Below, piece after piece: positions 40,982-49,929 of a stretch of 64,000 bases of DNA; positions within the stretch are counted from its first letter, which is position 1, and every line of letters begins with the position of its first letter. Below the pieces are notes generated by a model. That model worked only from the letters and a program-made list of their open reading frames with translations. It searched no databases and had not been told where the DNA came from. This DNA is from Oceanicola sp. Its GTDB lineage: Bacteria; Pseudomonadota; Alphaproteobacteria; Rhodobacterales; Rhodobacteraceae. The stretch is from NCBI GenBank assembly GCA_017792405.1, contig CP051231.1:126560-190559 (forward strand), in the 5' to 3' direction. The position numbers and the translations under genes were made by a program.

Positions 40982-42302
40982 GGCGGCTGCGGCGGGGAAG
41001 CCCGTCACCCACCGGCGCATTCTGCATATCGCGGTTCCGATCGTGATCTCCAACGCCACGGTGCCGATCCTCGGCGCGGTGGACACCGGCGTGGTCGGGC
41101 AGTTGGGCGATCCGGTGCCGATTGGCGCGGTGGGAATCGGGGCGATCATCCTGACGGCGATCTACTGGGCCTTCGGCTTTCTGAGAATGGGCACGGTGGG
41201 GCTGACGAGCCAGGCGGAGGGGGCGGGCGATGCGGCGGAGGTTGCGGCCCTGCTGGTGCGCGCGCTGCTCATCGCAGCGGCGGGCGGGGCGCTGCTGATT
41301 GTGCTGCAGTATCCGCTCTTCGAGGGGGGCTTCGCGCTCTCGCCTGCCAGCCCGGAAGTGGAGGAGGCCGCGCGGAGTTACATGGCTATTCGGGTCTGGT
41401 CTGCGCCGGGGGCGATTGCGGTGTACGGCCTGACAGGCTGGCTCATCGCCAAAGAGCGCACGCGCGGTGTGCTGGTGATCCAGCTCTGGATGAACCTGAC
41501 CAACATCGCGCTCGACTTCCTGTTCGTGCTGGGCTTCGGCTGGGGTGTGGAAGGGGTGGCGCTCGCGACCTTCATCGCTGAATGGTCGGGCGCGGGACTT
41601 GGCCTGTGGCTCTGCCGCGATGCGTTTGCAGGCGGTTACTGGAAGGACCGCGCCCTGGTGTTCGACCGGGTCCGGCTGCTGCATATGGCCACCGTCAACA
41701 CCAACATCCTGTTGCGGACGTTGATGCTGAACGTGATCTTCGTGTCGTTCCTGTTTCTCGGTGCCCGCTTTGGCGATGTGAAACTGGCGGCGAACCAGAT
41801 CCTGCTGCAATTTCTCTACATCACCTCCTACGCGCTCGACGGTTTTGCCTTTGCGGCGGAGGTCTTCATCGGGCAGGCCTATGGGCGCAGGAGCCCGGCA
41901 GCGGTGCGGCGCGGGGCGGTGATGACGAGCCTCTGGGGCGGCGGAACCGGTGTGTTGTTGGGGCTGGCCTTTCTGGCGCTGGGGCCGTGGATCATTGATG
42001 TGATGACCACCGCGCCGGGGGTGCGAGAGGCAGCGCGGGCGCATTTGGGGTGGATGGTGCTGGCGCCGTTCGTGGGCGCGGCGGCATGGATGCTCGATGG
42101 CATCTACATCGGCGCGACCCGGAGCCGCGACATGCGCAACCTGATGTTCCTGTCGCTGCTCTGCTATGGCGCGGCGGTGGCCGTGCTGATCCCGCTGATG
42201 GGCAACCACGGGGTCTGGGCGGCGCTGCTGGTGAGCTTTGCGGCGCGCGGCGTGTTCATGGGGTGGCGCTACCCCGCGCTGGAGCGGGAGGCGGCGGGAT
42301 AG
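40959..42302 (+). CDS. MATE-family efflux transporter (DinF-like)
   Basis: The 447-residue inner-membrane protein has about twelve transmembrane segments and the MATE-type start (RRILHIAVPIVISNATVPIL GAVDTGVVGQ, given here in two pieces) and FGFLRMGTVGLTSQAEGAGD. It should export organic cations or other small molecules driven by H+ or Na+. It is the third gene of the thioesterase operon, with a long overlap with thioesterase 2. Confidence 0.9.
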   Translation: MTTQAAAEAAAAGKPVTHRRILHIAVPIVISNATVPILGAVDTGVVGQLGDPVPIGAVGIGAIILTAIYWAFGFLRMGTVGLTSQAEGAGDAAEVAALLVRALLIAAAGGALLIVLQYPLFEGGFALSPASPEVEEAARSYMAIRVWSAPGAIAVYGLTGWLIAKERTRGVLVIQLWMNLTNIALDFLFVLGFGWGVEGVALATFIAEWSGAGLGLWLCRDAFAGGYWKDRALVFDRVRLLHMATVNTNILLRTLMLNVIFVSFLFLGARFGDVKLAANQILLQFLYITSYALDGFAFAAEVFIGQAYGRRSPAAVRRGAVMTSLWGGGTGVLLGLAFLALGPWIIDVMTTAPGVREAARAHLGWMVLAPFVGAAAWMLDGIYIGATRSRDMRNLMFLSLLCYGAAVAVLIPLMGNHGVWAALLVSFAARGVFMGWRYPALEREAAG

Positions 42303-42338
42303 AGGAGTTGCCTCACGCCCGGCCCTGTGCGGATCGCC

Positions 42339-42683
42339 TCAGGTGAGGATCGACAGCACGTTTTCTGGCGGGCGACCGATGGCGGCCTTGCCGTTGAAGA
42401 ACACGATGGGGCGCTCGATGATGATCGGGTCAGCGGCCATGGCGGCGAAGAGCATATCCTCCGGCGTGTCTTCCGAGAGCGCCTTGGCGGGCTCCTCTTT
42501 GCGGCGGATCATGGCGAGCGGACCCACGCCCAGCTCGGCGGCGGCGCGCTCCAGCTCTTCGGCATCGGGCGGATTTTGCAGGTAGAGCCGCACCTCGGGG
42601 GTGTAGCCTTTGTCTTCCAGCAGTTTCAGGGTGTCGCGCGACTTGGAGCAGCGCGGGTTGTGCCAGATGACGGGGTTGCTCAT
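42339..42683 (-). CDS. arsC: Glutaredoxin-dependent arsenate reductase
   Basis: The 114-residue protein has the ArsC active site [12 protein letters not shown] with Cys12, and the RKEEPAKAL loop that carries the arsenate-binding Arg. It reduces arsenate to arsenite with glutathione and glutaredoxin. I place the start at 42683, eight bases after GAGAGG, where the ATG overlaps the pyrD stop (ATGA); an ATG six bases earlier also exists. No arsenite pump is nearby, so a general thiol-redox role such as in the Spx/YffB-like group remains possible. Confidence 0.86.
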   Translation of the reverse strand: MSNPVIWHNPRCSKSRDTLKLLEDKGYTPEVRLYLQNPPDAEELERAAAELGVGPLAMIRRKEEPAKALSEDTPEDMLFAAMAADPIIIERPIVFFNGKAAIGRPPENVLSILT

Positions 42684-43738
42684 AGCCATGCCTCTCTGTC
42701 GGTGCCGATGGCCTGAGAGATATGAGTGTAGCCGCGCGCGGCAAGGATATCGTCGAGGCCACGGGCGATGCGAGCGGCGAGGCTGATGCCGTGGTAGACC
42801 ATCGCGGTGTAGAGTTGCACGGCGGAGGCCCCGGCGGTGATCTTGGTGAAGGCCTCTTCGGCAGTGCTGATGCCGCCGACGCCGATGAGCGGGATCTGCC
42901 CTTCGGTGGCGCGGGAGAGGCGGGCCAGCACGCGAGTGGATTTTTGGAAGAGGGGCGCACCGGAGAGGCCGCCGGTTTCGCCCGCATGGGGGCTTTGCAG
43001 GCCGTCACGGCCCAGAGTGGTGTTGGTGGCGATGATCGCGTCGACCCCGGTGCTGCGCGCGACGAGGGCGATATCCTCGATCTCCTGCGCCTCGAGATCT
43101 GGCGCGATCTTGAGGAAGACCGGAATGGGCCGCTCGAGCGCGTTGCGGGCGGCGATGACGCCGTTCAGCAGGGCGGTGAGCGCGTCGGCGCCTTGCAGGT
43201 CGCGCAGCTTTTCGGTGTTGGGGCTGCTCACGTTGACGGTGGCGAAATCGAGATGTGCGCCGCAGCGGCTGAGCACGGTGGCAAAATCGGCGGCACGGTC
43301 GGCGCTGTCCTTGTTGGCGCCGAGGTTGAGGCCGATGGGGAAGCCCTGTGGCCGGGCTTCGAGCCGGGCGGCCATAGCCTCCATCCCCTCGTTGTTGAAC
43401 CCGAAGCGGTTGATCGCGGCCCGATCCTCGGTAAGCCGGAACAGGCGGGGCTTGGGGTTGCCGGGCTGCGGGCGCGGCGTGATCGCACCCAGCTCGATGA
43501 AGCCGAAGCCCGCGCGGGCGAGCGGGTGCATCGCGGTGCCGTTCTTGTCGAACCCGGCTGCCAGCCCAACCGGGTTGGGCAGGGCGAGGCCGCAGAGCTC
43601 GGTGGCGAGGCGCGGCGAGGTGACGGGGCCGGGCAGGGGGGCGAAGGGGCTGTGGAGAGCCTTGAGGGCGAGGCCGTGGGCGCGCTCCGGGTCCAGCCTG
43701 CGGAGCGCGGTCAGGCCCAGTTGCTCGATCAGGCTCAC
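42680..43738 (-). CDS. pyrD: Dihydroorotate dehydrogenase (quinone)
   Basis: This class 2 enzyme oxidises dihydroorotate to orotate in pyrimidine synthesis and passes electrons to the quinone pool, at the inner membrane. The 352-residue product has the N-terminal helix pair of class 2 ([18 protein letters not shown]), [13 protein letters not shown] and the catalytic-loop Ser in [16 protein letters not shown]. It starts with GTG overlapping the DUF952 stop codon (GTGA) and overlaps arsC at its end. Confidence 0.95.
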   Translation of the reverse strand: MSLIEQLGLTALRRLDPERAHGLALKALHSPFAPLPGPVTSPRLATELCGLALPNPVGLAAGFDKNGTAMHPLARAGFGFIELGAITPRPQPGNPKPRLFRLTEDRAAINRFGFNNEGMEAMAARLEARPQGFPIGLNLGANKDSADRAADFATVLSRCGAHLDFATVNVSSPNTEKLRDLQGADALTALLNGVIAARNALERPIPVFLKIAPDLEAQEIEDIALVARSTGVDAIIATNTTLGRDGLQSPHAGETGGLSGAPLFQKSTRVLARLSRATEGQIPLIGVGGISTAEEAFTKITAGASAVQLYTAMVYHGISLAARIARGLDDILAARGYTHISQAIGTDREAWL

Positions 43739-44073
43739 AGCACGCCTTCGGGGAAGATGTGGCCCGCCTGCCCGAGCGGCAGGGACTTGTCCCACACCAC
43801 TTCGGAGAGGGCGAGTTGCCGGTAGAGGTGCGGGAAGAGCGCGCCGCCGCGCGATGGCTCCCACTTGAGGGCCTCGCCGAGCGTATCGGGGTCGAAGGAG
43901 ACCAGCACGAGGTCTGACTCCTCGGAGAAATGCTTGGCGGCGGTCTCCACCACCTGCGCGGAGGTGGAAAAGTGGATGAAACCATCGGCCACATCGACGG
44001 GGGCACCATCCGTCAGGCCGGCAGCGCGGAAGGCGTCCCACTCGGGGCGGCGAAAGATCTTGTAGATCAGCAT
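43735..44073 (-). CDS. DUF952 family protein
   Basis: The 112-residue product starts [19 protein letters not shown] and has [20 protein letters not shown], the DUF952 signature. Its role is not known. It overlaps pyrD by four bases, and the chain DUF952-pyrD-arsC is read as one operon. Confidence 0.86.
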   Translation of the reverse strand: MLIYKIFRRPEWDAFRAAGLTDGAPVDVADGFIHFSTSAQVVETAAKHFSEESDLVLVSFDPDTLGEALKWEPSRGGALFPHLYRQLALSEVVWDKSLPLGQAGHIFPEGVL

Positions 44074-44295
44074 GGGTCGGGGATGCCCCGGAACGCGGCG
44101 AGGGTCAAGCGGGGCCGCAGGCAGCATGAGAGCGAGCGGAGGCGTCAGGGGTGACCTTGGGGCAGGGGCTGGCGCGACAGGTCCGGTCTTTGCCAGATGC
44201 CCGGAGAGGTGAGGAAAGACGCAGCGTTCCCCCTTTGACTCTCGGGGTGCGGGGGGCCAACATCGGGCAATAATCCAACCGGGAGCTAATCAAAA

Positions 44296-45864
44296 ATGTC
44301 CTCCAAGATCCTCTCCTCCGTGGCCGCGCTGGCGCTGACAGCCGGGGCTGCCTCTGCCGAGTATTCGCTGACCATTCTCCACACCAACGACTTTCACGCG
44401 CGCTTTGAGCCGATCTCCAAGTATGACGGCCCGTGCTCGGTGGAAGACAACGATGCCGGTGAGTGCTTTGGTGGCTCCGCCCGCCTGATGACGGCGATGC
44501 AGGATGCCAAGGCGCGGTCCAACAACTGGATCCTCGTGGATGGCGGTGACCAGTTTCAGGGCACGCTCTTTTACACCTATTACAAGGGCAAGCTCGCTGC
44601 CGAGATGATGAACCAGATGGGCTACACGGCGATGACCGTGGGCAACCACGAGTTCGACGATGGCCCCGAGGTGCTCGCGGGCTTCATCGACGCGGTCGAG
44701 TTTCCGGTTCTGATGTCGAACGCCGATGTGTCGGGCGAGCCGCTGCTGGCCGATGCGATCATGAAGAGCACGGTGATCGAGCAGGGTGGTGAGAAGATCG
44801 GCCTGATCGGCCTCACCCCGCAGGACACCGATGAGCTGGCCTCTCCCGGCCCCAACGTGATCTTCACCGCGCCGGTCGATGCCGTGCAGGGCGAGGTCGA
44901 CAAGCTGACCGAAGAGGGCGTGAACAAGATCATCGTGCTCTCGCATTCGGGTTACGTGATCGACCAGAAGGTGGCCGAGGGCACCACGGGCGTTGACGTG
45001 ATCGTGGGCGGCCACTCCAACACCCTGCTGGGCAAGATGGATGGCGCCGAAGGCCCCTATCCGACCGTGGTGAACGGCGTGCAGATCGTGCAGGCCTATG
45101 CTTACGGCAAGTTCCTTGGCGAGCTGAACGTGACCTTCGATGACGAAGGCGTCGTGACCGAGGCCGTGGGTGCGCCCATCGTGATGAGCGGCGAAGTGGT
45201 CGAAGACGAGGCCACCAAGGCACGCATCGCCGAGGCCGCCCAGCCGCTGGAAGAAATCCGCAACCGCGTTGTGGCCGAGGCTGCCGAAGCCATCGAGGGC
45301 AACCGCGATGTCTGCCGGGCTGAAGAGTGCTCGATGGGCAACCTCGTGGCCGACGCAATGCTCGACCGGGTGAAGGATCAGGGCATCTCCATCGCCATCG
45401 CCAACTCGGGCGGTCTGCGCGCCTCGATCGACGCGGGCGAGGTGACGATGGGCGAAGTGCTCACCGTGCTGCCGTTCCAGAACACGCTCTCGACCTTCCA
45501 GGTCTCCGGGGCCGTGGTGAAGGACGCGCTCGAAAACGGCGTGAGCCAGGTTGAAGAGGGCGCGGGCCGCTTCCCGCAGGTTGCCGGCCTGAAGTTTGCC
45601 TTCGATGCCGCCGCCGAGCCGGGCAGCCGCGTGTCGGATGTGATGGTGCAGGAAGGTGAGGAATGGCTGCCGCTCGACGCCGAAAAGACCTATGGCCTCG
45701 TGTCCAACAACTACGTCCGCAATGGCGGCGACGGCTACAAGATGTTCGTCGATGCCGAGAATGCCTATGACTTCGGGCCGGACCTTGCCGATGTGACCGC
45801 CGAGTACATCGCCGAGAACGCGCCCTACACGCCCTACACCGATGGGCGGATCACCAAGAAGTAA
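44296..45864 (+). CDS. Periplasmic 5'-nucleotidase/metallophosphoesterase (UshA-like)
   Basis: The 522-residue exported enzyme has a signal peptide (cleavage near SAE at residue 22), an N-terminal metallophosphoesterase domain (ILHTNDFHARF, VDGGDQFQG, VGNHEFD, GGHSN) and a C-terminal 5'-nucleotidase domain (IANSGGLRASIDAGEVT, NNYVRNGGDGY). It would release phosphate and nucleosides from nucleotides outside the cytoplasm, useful for scavenging in a marine setting. It is monocistronic with its own terminator. Confidence 0.93.
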   Translation: MSSKILSSVAALALTAGAASAEYSLTILHTNDFHARFEPISKYDGPCSVEDNDAGECFGGSARLMTAMQDAKARSNNWILVDGGDQFQGTLFYTYYKGKLAAEMMNQMGYTAMTVGNHEFDDGPEVLAGFIDAVEFPVLMSNADVSGEPLLADAIMKSTVIEQGGEKIGLIGLTPQDTDELASPGPNVIFTAPVDAVQGEVDKLTEEGVNKIIVLSHSGYVIDQKVAEGTTGVDVIVGGHSNTLLGKMDGAEGPYPTVVNGVQIVQAYAYGKFLGELNVTFDDEGVVTEAVGAPIVMSGEVVEDEATKARIAEAAQPLEEIRNRVVAEAAEAIEGNRDVCRAEECSMGNLVADAMLDRVKDQGISIAIANSGGLRASIDAGEVTMGEVLTVLPFQNTLSTFQVSGAVVKDALENGVSQVEEGAGRFPQVAGLKFAFDAAAEPGSRVSDVMVQEGEEWLPLDAEKTYGLVSNNYVRNGGDGYKMFVDAENAYDFGPDLADVTAEYIAENAPYTPYTDGRITKK

Positions 45865-45883
45865 GCCGGTTCAGGCTAGGGAA

Positions 45884-45908
45884 GGGCGCTCTTCGGGGCG
45901 CCCTTTTT
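45884..45908 (+). terminator. Intrinsic terminator of the nucleotidase gene
   Basis: GGGCGC, an eight-base loop, GCGCCC and TTTTT, starting 19 bp after the stop codon. Confidence 0.85.
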
Positions 45909-46339
45909 GGTTGGGGAGGTTGAGGAACGTGTTTGGCTTTATAGCTTTGTGGGCTCGCGTGCAGAATCCGACTGAGCGAGGCACCGCAAAGCAGAGCGCG
46001 GCATTTGCCTTCACGCGCGAGTGGCGAAGTCAGGGACGGCGGCGAATGATCTCTGGGGTAGATTTTGGTCCGCCGCTGTGGCGTCGGCGGAGCAGTGCAA
46101 AATAGAGCACGGTGCAGAAACACAAAGACCCGAGAACCCAATAAAACATGTTAAAAACCCACGACTTGACCTAACTCAACCCAAAGCTGCGCGCAGGCGG
46201 GTTGCATTGCAAGACGTTAGGTCAAGTTACCCCCGTCATCGGCGGTGTGACGCCAATTCGCAACGAAGTAGTTAACAAAGTAGGCTCAAGAGTTAACGCT
46301 CACGTCCAGGACGCTAACGCACCGAGCGAGGAGGACTGC
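45909..46339. other. Gene-free, AT-richer gap
   Basis: No open frame here shows coding character. The second half is more AT-rich than the surroundings (several GTTAAC sites at 46270-46295) and contains the attC-like inverted repeat described separately. Confidence 0.5.
46164..46227. repeat. attC-like inverted repeat upstream of the GFA gene
   Basis: Perfect 12-base arms ACTTGACCTAAC (46164-46175) and GTTAGGTCAAGT (46216-46227) enclose 40 bases that hold a second, inner pair CAACCC/GGGTTG and a CTGCGCGCAG core. The arm ends satisfy the integron recombination boxes RYYYAAC (ACCTAAC) and GTTRRRY (GTTAGGT). The spacers on the two sides differ in length (2 versus 12 bases), which is atypical for attC. 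It could instead be another structured element. Confidence 0.4.
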
Positions 46340-46807
46340 ATGGAAGGGCGCTGCACCTGCGGAGAAATCCGCTATCGGCTGACCGATAAGCCGCTGTTTA
46401 CCCATTGCTGCCACTGCACATGGTGCCAGCGCGAAACCGGCTCGGCCTTTGTGCTGAACGCGATGATCGAGCGGGCCTGCGTGGAGGTGCATCACGGCGC
46501 GCCTGAAGCGGTTGTGACGCCGTCGGCCAGTGGCAGGGGGCAGATCATCCATCGCTGCCGGCGCTGCAAGGTGGCGCTTTGGAGCCATTACTCTGGCGCC
46601 GGCGAGCTGATTGCCTTTGTCCGGGTCGGCACGCTGGAGGAGGCCGCACAGGTGCCGCCGGACATTCACATTTTCACCGCAACCAAACTGCCTTGGGTGG
46701 TGATCCCCGAAGGCGTGCCGGTGATGAAGGAGTTCTACCGCCGATCGGAGCATTGGCCCGATTGGGCGCTGGACAGGCGCGACAAGGCGTTGGCGCACCG
46801 GATGTGA
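46340..46807 (+). CDS. GFA-family zinc protein
   Basis: The 155-residue protein matches the glutathione-dependent formaldehyde-activating enzyme (GFA/CENP-V) family: zinc ligands in CTCGEIRY, CCHCTWCQRETGSAF and CRRCKVALW. Some members were reported to speed the union of formaldehyde and glutathione, though this is disputed, and most have unknown substrates. AGGAGGAC precedes the ATG at 46340. It follows an attC-like repeat, and GFA genes are frequent in integron cassettes. Confidence 0.88.
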   Translation: MEGRCTCGEIRYRLTDKPLFTHCCHCTWCQRETGSAFVLNAMIERACVEVHHGAPEAVVTPSASGRGQIIHRCRRCKVALWSHYSGAGELIAFVRVGTLEEAAQVPPDIHIFTATKLPWVVIPEGVPVMKEFYRRSEHWPDWALDRRDKALAHRM

Positions 46808-46810
46808 GGC

Positions 46811-47074
46811 TCAGAGGCCGCCGCGCAGGCCCTTCTTGCACTCCGCCGGGCCGCGGGCCGATTGGGAATAGGCGGTGACGCCGCAGGTCTCGCAGCGAAA
46901 CTCCTTCAACGCGCCGGAGCCGCCCACGGGTGACCAGCGGCATTTGCGGCGGCGGAAAACGCGGTTTGCGAGCGGATCGAGCCTGTTGCTCAGTTCGGCC
47001 CGCGCCCGGTTGCGGCCCCAGTTCCACCAGATGAAAAGGCCAATGACGACGAGGGCGGAGATGACGATGGGCAT
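46811..47074 (-). CDS. Small membrane protein with cysteine pairs, hypothetical
   Basis: The 87-residue product has an N-terminal membrane helix (PIVISALVVIGLFIWWNWG), a basic stretch and a C-terminal part with a CETCG and two other Cys residues, which could form a small zinc ribbon. No family recognised. Confidence 0.55.
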   Translation of the reverse strand: MPIVISALVVIGLFIWWNWGRNRARAELSNRLDPLANRVFRRRKCRWSPVGGSGALKEFRCETCGVTAYSQSARGPAECKKGLRGGL

Positions 47075-47110
47075 GGCGCTGGCGCTGATCCTGTGCTGCT
47101 TGGCGCGAAC

Positions 47111-48220
47111 TTAGCCAGAGGTCGGGCGGGGCACAACGCGGCGGGGGCCATCGGGGAGGGTGACGGTGAGGGTGGCACCCTCGGGCAGATCGCGGGGCAG
47201 CATGCCGTGGGCGATGTTGATCTCGAGACGTTGGGAATGCGCCATCTCAAAGAGCGTGCCGACCTCGGCGCCATCCAGCAGCAGAGGCAGGGGATGGGCA
47301 TTGCCCTCCACCGGCGCGCCCTCGACCTCCAGCACGCGCCGCTCGCGGGTCCAGCCCTCTGCCTTGATCCGCTCCAGCGCCGCGCGGCCGATGAAGTCAT
47401 GGCCCGCTTCAAGGTTCACCATCGCGCCGAAACCCATCTCGAAAGGGTTGGCGGGTTGGCATTGGCGCCGCATGTCGGCCCCGTAGGAAATGAGACCGCT
47501 CTCCAGCCGCTCCGTGTCATTCGGTGCGCCCGGGCCGATCCCGAAGGGCTGGCCTGCCGCCCTGACCCGCTGCCATAACGCCACGCCCTTGCTGCCGTCC
47601 CGCAGGTAGAGCTCCACCCCGCCCTGCTTGGACCAGCCAGAGCGGGCGACGACGAGCGGGATGCCCTCCAGCTCCACCTCGCGGAAGCCGAAGAAGGGCA
47701 GATCGCGCACCCAGCCGCCCAGTAGGGCCTCCGCCACATTCATCGCCTTCGGCCCCTGAATGGCGAGGGGGGAGACATCGGGCTCGGAGACCTGCACATC
47801 CATGCCGCTCTCGCGGGCCACGGCCAGCGCCCAGAGGTGCATGTCGCTGTCGGCGACGGAGAGCCAGAAGTGATCTGCGGCCAGTTTTAGCAGCACGGGG
47901 TCGTTGATGACCCAGCCGTCATGGTCGCAGATCGGCACGTAGCGCCCGCGGCCGACCCTTAAACCGTCGAGATCCCGCGGGGTGAGGCGCTGGGCGAGGC
48001 GAGCGGCGTCGGGGCCTTTTAGCTCTACCTGCCGCTGGGCTGCGACATCCCACATCGCCGCGCCATTCAGAAGCCGGTCATACTCGGCGTCCGGATCGCC
48101 GAAGTGGCCGGGGATGAACATGTGGTTGTAGACCGAGAAGCCCTGCACCCCGTCGGCCACGGTGGCCTCGAAATAGGGGGACTTGCGGATATTGGGGCCG
48201 ATGTGGAGGGCATAGGGCAT
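47111..48220 (-). CDS. GcvT-fold aminomethyltransferase, DmdA-like
   Basis: The 369-residue protein has the tetrahydrofolate-binding GcvT fold and resembles DMSP demethylase DmdA: YNHMFIPGHFGDP, WDVAAQRQVELKGPDAARL, EPDVSPLAIQGPKA and VARSGWSKQGG. DmdA moves a methyl group from dimethylsulfoniopropionate to tetrahydrofolate. Related GcvT-like proteins in marine bacteria have other substrates, and I cannot tell these apart by eye. The ATG at 48220 begins at the family start; it is divergent from the DUF1992 gene. Confidence 0.75.
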   Translation of the reverse strand: MPYALHIGPNIRKSPYFEATVADGVQGFSVYNHMFIPGHFGDPDAEYDRLLNGAAMWDVAAQRQVELKGPDAARLAQRLTPRDLDGLRVGRGRYVPICDHDGWVINDPVLLKLAADHFWLSVADSDMHLWALAVARESGMDVQVSEPDVSPLAIQGPKAMNVAEALLGGWVRDLPFFGFREVELEGIPLVVARSGWSKQGGVELYLRDGSKGVALWQRVRAAGQPFGIGPGAPNDTERLESGLISYGADMRRQCQPANPFEMGFGAMVNLEAGHDFIGRAALERIKAEGWTRERRVLEVEGAPVEGNAHPLPLLLDGAEVGTLFEMAHSQRLEINIAHGMLPRDLPEGATLTVTLPDGPRRVVPRPTSG

Positions 48221-48321
48221 GGCGGGCGTCCTGCTGAGCGGTTTCGGCGGGGATAGCCCCGGGCACGGGGTGGCTGCAAGCCGGGGTTTTTCCGCGTGGC
48301 GCAAAGGGCTAGATTGGGCGC

Positions 48322-48624
48322 ATGGACCACCCGTTGATCGACCTCATCACAGCCAAGATCCACGCCGCAGAGGCGGAGGGGCAGTTTGATGATCTGCCGG
48401 GCGCGGGCAAGCCGCTGCCTGCCTGCGACGACCCGGAGAACGCGGTGATGAACCGTATCCTGAAGGAGAATGGCGGGGTGCCCGAGTTTGTCTCGCTCTC
48501 GCGCGAGCTGGCCCGTCTTCGGGAAGAACTGCGCGAGACTGGTGACCGCACCCGGCGGGCTGAGATCGTCAAGGAAATGTCTTTGACAGAGGCGAAGATC
48601 GAGATCGCCCGCCGCCGGGGTTAG
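48322..48624 (+). CDS. DUF1992 (DnaJ-homologue subfamily C member 28-like) protein
   Basis: The 100-residue protein opens PLIDLITAKIHAAEAEGQFDDLPGAGKPL, the hallmark of the DUF1992 family, and is otherwise helical. Family members are small cytoplasmic proteins of unknown role. The SRAP gene starts four bases after its stop codon. Confidence 0.85.
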   Translation: MDHPLIDLITAKIHAAEAEGQFDDLPGAGKPLPACDDPENAVMNRILKENGGVPEFVSLSRELARLREELRETGDRTRRAEIVKEMSLTEAKIEIARRRG

Positions 48625-48628
48625 GCCC

Positions 48629-49297
48629 ATGTGCGGGCGGTTTGCCATCACCCTGCCGGATGACGCGATGGCGCAGCTCTTCGGGGCGCTGCCGGGCAAT
48701 GACCTGCCGGAGGTGCCGCGCTTCAACGTTTGCCCTACAACGCCGGTGGCGACGGTGGTGAGCGGCGAGGGGGCACGGCGGTTGAGGCCGATGCGCTGGG
48801 GGTTCATTCCGCATTGGTACAAGAGCCCCACGGACGGGCCGCTGCTGATCAATGCGCGCGCCGAGACAGTGGCCGAGAAGCCCGCCTTCAGGGCCGCCTG
48901 CAGGGAGCGGCGCTGCATCATTCCGGCCAGCGGATTTTATGAATGGACGAAGGATGCCGAGGGCAATCGGCTGCCGTGGTATATCTCGCGCAGCGATGGC
49001 GCGCCGATGGCCTTTGCCGCGATCTGGCAGGATTGGTCGCGCGAAGGGGAGGACAAGGTGGACGGGCCGACCTGCGCCATCGTGACCTGCGCCGCGACCC
49101 ACGAGATGGCGGAGATCCATCACCGCACGCCGGTGATCCTGGAGCCGGACGACTGGGCCAAGTGGCTGGGCGAGGAGGGCAAGGGGGCCGCCACGCTGAT
49201 GCAGCCGCCGGACGAGGGCGTGGTGCGCATGTGGCGGGTCGATCCGAAGGTCAACTCGAACCGCGCCACCGGAGAGGCGCTGGTGGAGCCGCTCTGA
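48629..49297 (+). CDS. SRAP-domain protein (YedK/HMCES family)
   Basis: The 222-residue protein belongs to the SRAP family, whose N-terminal Cys2 (after Met removal) forms a stable link to abasic sites in single-stranded DNA and shields them. Cys2 is present (MCGRF), along with the NARAET loop, the Glu in PASGFYEW and the His in HHRTPVIL. It is coupled to the DUF1992 gene. Confidence 0.92.
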   Translation: MCGRFAITLPDDAMAQLFGALPGNDLPEVPRFNVCPTTPVATVVSGEGARRLRPMRWGFIPHWYKSPTDGPLLINARAETVAEKPAFRAACRERRCIIPASGFYEWTKDAEGNRLPWYISRSDGAPMAFAAIWQDWSREGEDKVDGPTCAIVTCAATHEMAEIHHRTPVILEPDDWAKWLGEEGKGAATLMQPPDEGVVRMWRVDPKVNSNRATGEALVEPL

Positions 49298-49319
49298 GCA
49301 ATGCGTGTGCCACGGCACA

Positions 49320-49346
49320 AGGGCCGCGCTCCGGGGGAGGCGGCCC
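49320..49346 (+). terminator. Stem-loop downstream of the SRAP gene
   Basis: GGGCCGC (49321-49327) and GCGGCCC (49340-49346) form a seven-base stem. No T-run follows, so it is a weak candidate terminator. Confidence 0.45.
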
Positions 49347-49373
49347 TGCATTGTCTTGCACGCTAGGCGGCGA

Positions 49374-49814
49374 TCAGTTGTTGCCGTTGCCGTTGTTCTC
49401 GGCGGCTTCGAAGTAGATCTCGCCCTCGTCGAACTCGCCGTTGGCGTTGGTGTCGGCAATGTCGATGCCTTCTTCGATTACACCGTCGAAGGGGTCGTCG
49501 CCTTCGCCCTCGGAGTAGTCCTCGAACTGGTCTTCATCGAGCTTGTACTCGAGGCTCATCCACTCGTGGACCATGAAGACCACGGCCACGCCAGCGGGGA
49601 TCGGGCCGGTGGACCAGGTTTCATCCTGCGACCAGACGACATGCGAGCCTTCGTCATCGTTGGTGAACTGAACGTAGTCACCGGGTTCTGCATAGACCAC
49701 CGGCGGCATCAGGTCGTTGTCGAAGATGGTCACTTCATGGACCTCCGCCGTGGCGGCGGAACCGGCGGAGAGCGCCGCGGCGAGGGCGGCGTATGTCACG
49801 GTTTTGCGCAGCAT
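49374..49814 (-). CDS. Secreted cupredoxin-like protein with EF-hand loop
   Basis: The 146-residue product has a signal peptide (cleavage near TAEV), a cupredoxin-like beta region (VTIFDNDLMPPVVYAEPGDYVQF and SHVVWSQDETWSTGPI), and an acidic second half with a canonical EF-hand-type loop (DTNANGEFDEGE). The usual copper Cys and Met are not seen; only a few His residues remain. It may bind calcium and perhaps copper in the periplasm. Low-complexity Asn/Gly tail. Monocistronic. Confidence 0.7.
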   Translation of the reverse strand: MLRKTVTYAALAAALSAGSAATAEVHEVTIFDNDLMPPVVYAEPGDYVQFTNDDEGSHVVWSQDETWSTGPIPAGVAVVFMVHEWMSLEYKLDEDQFEDYSEGEGDDPFDGVIEEGIDIADTNANGEFDEGEIYFEAAENNGNGNN

Positions 49815-49929
49815 CGGAGCCTCCTTGAACTGCGAATGGGCCCCAACCCGGGGGTATCAAGCCCGTTTCTGCCTCCGAAATCGGGCCAAACCATGGCCGC
49901 GCGGGGGCGAAAACCGTGACATTTCTGGG

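Noticed and set aside
42339..42683. Start of an arsenic-resistance operon at arsC
   Set aside because: No arsR, arsB or acr3 gene is adjacent; the gene is coupled to pyrD instead. The DUF318 permease at the right edge is 21 kb away.
45851..46141. A 96-residue minus-strand frame after the nucleotidase
   Set aside because: Overlaps the nucleotidase terminator and has no coding features.
46270..46320. Possible second attC-like element (GTTAAC and GCTAAC segments)
   Set aside because: The ends do not fit RYYYAAC/GTTRRRY and the arms pair poorly.
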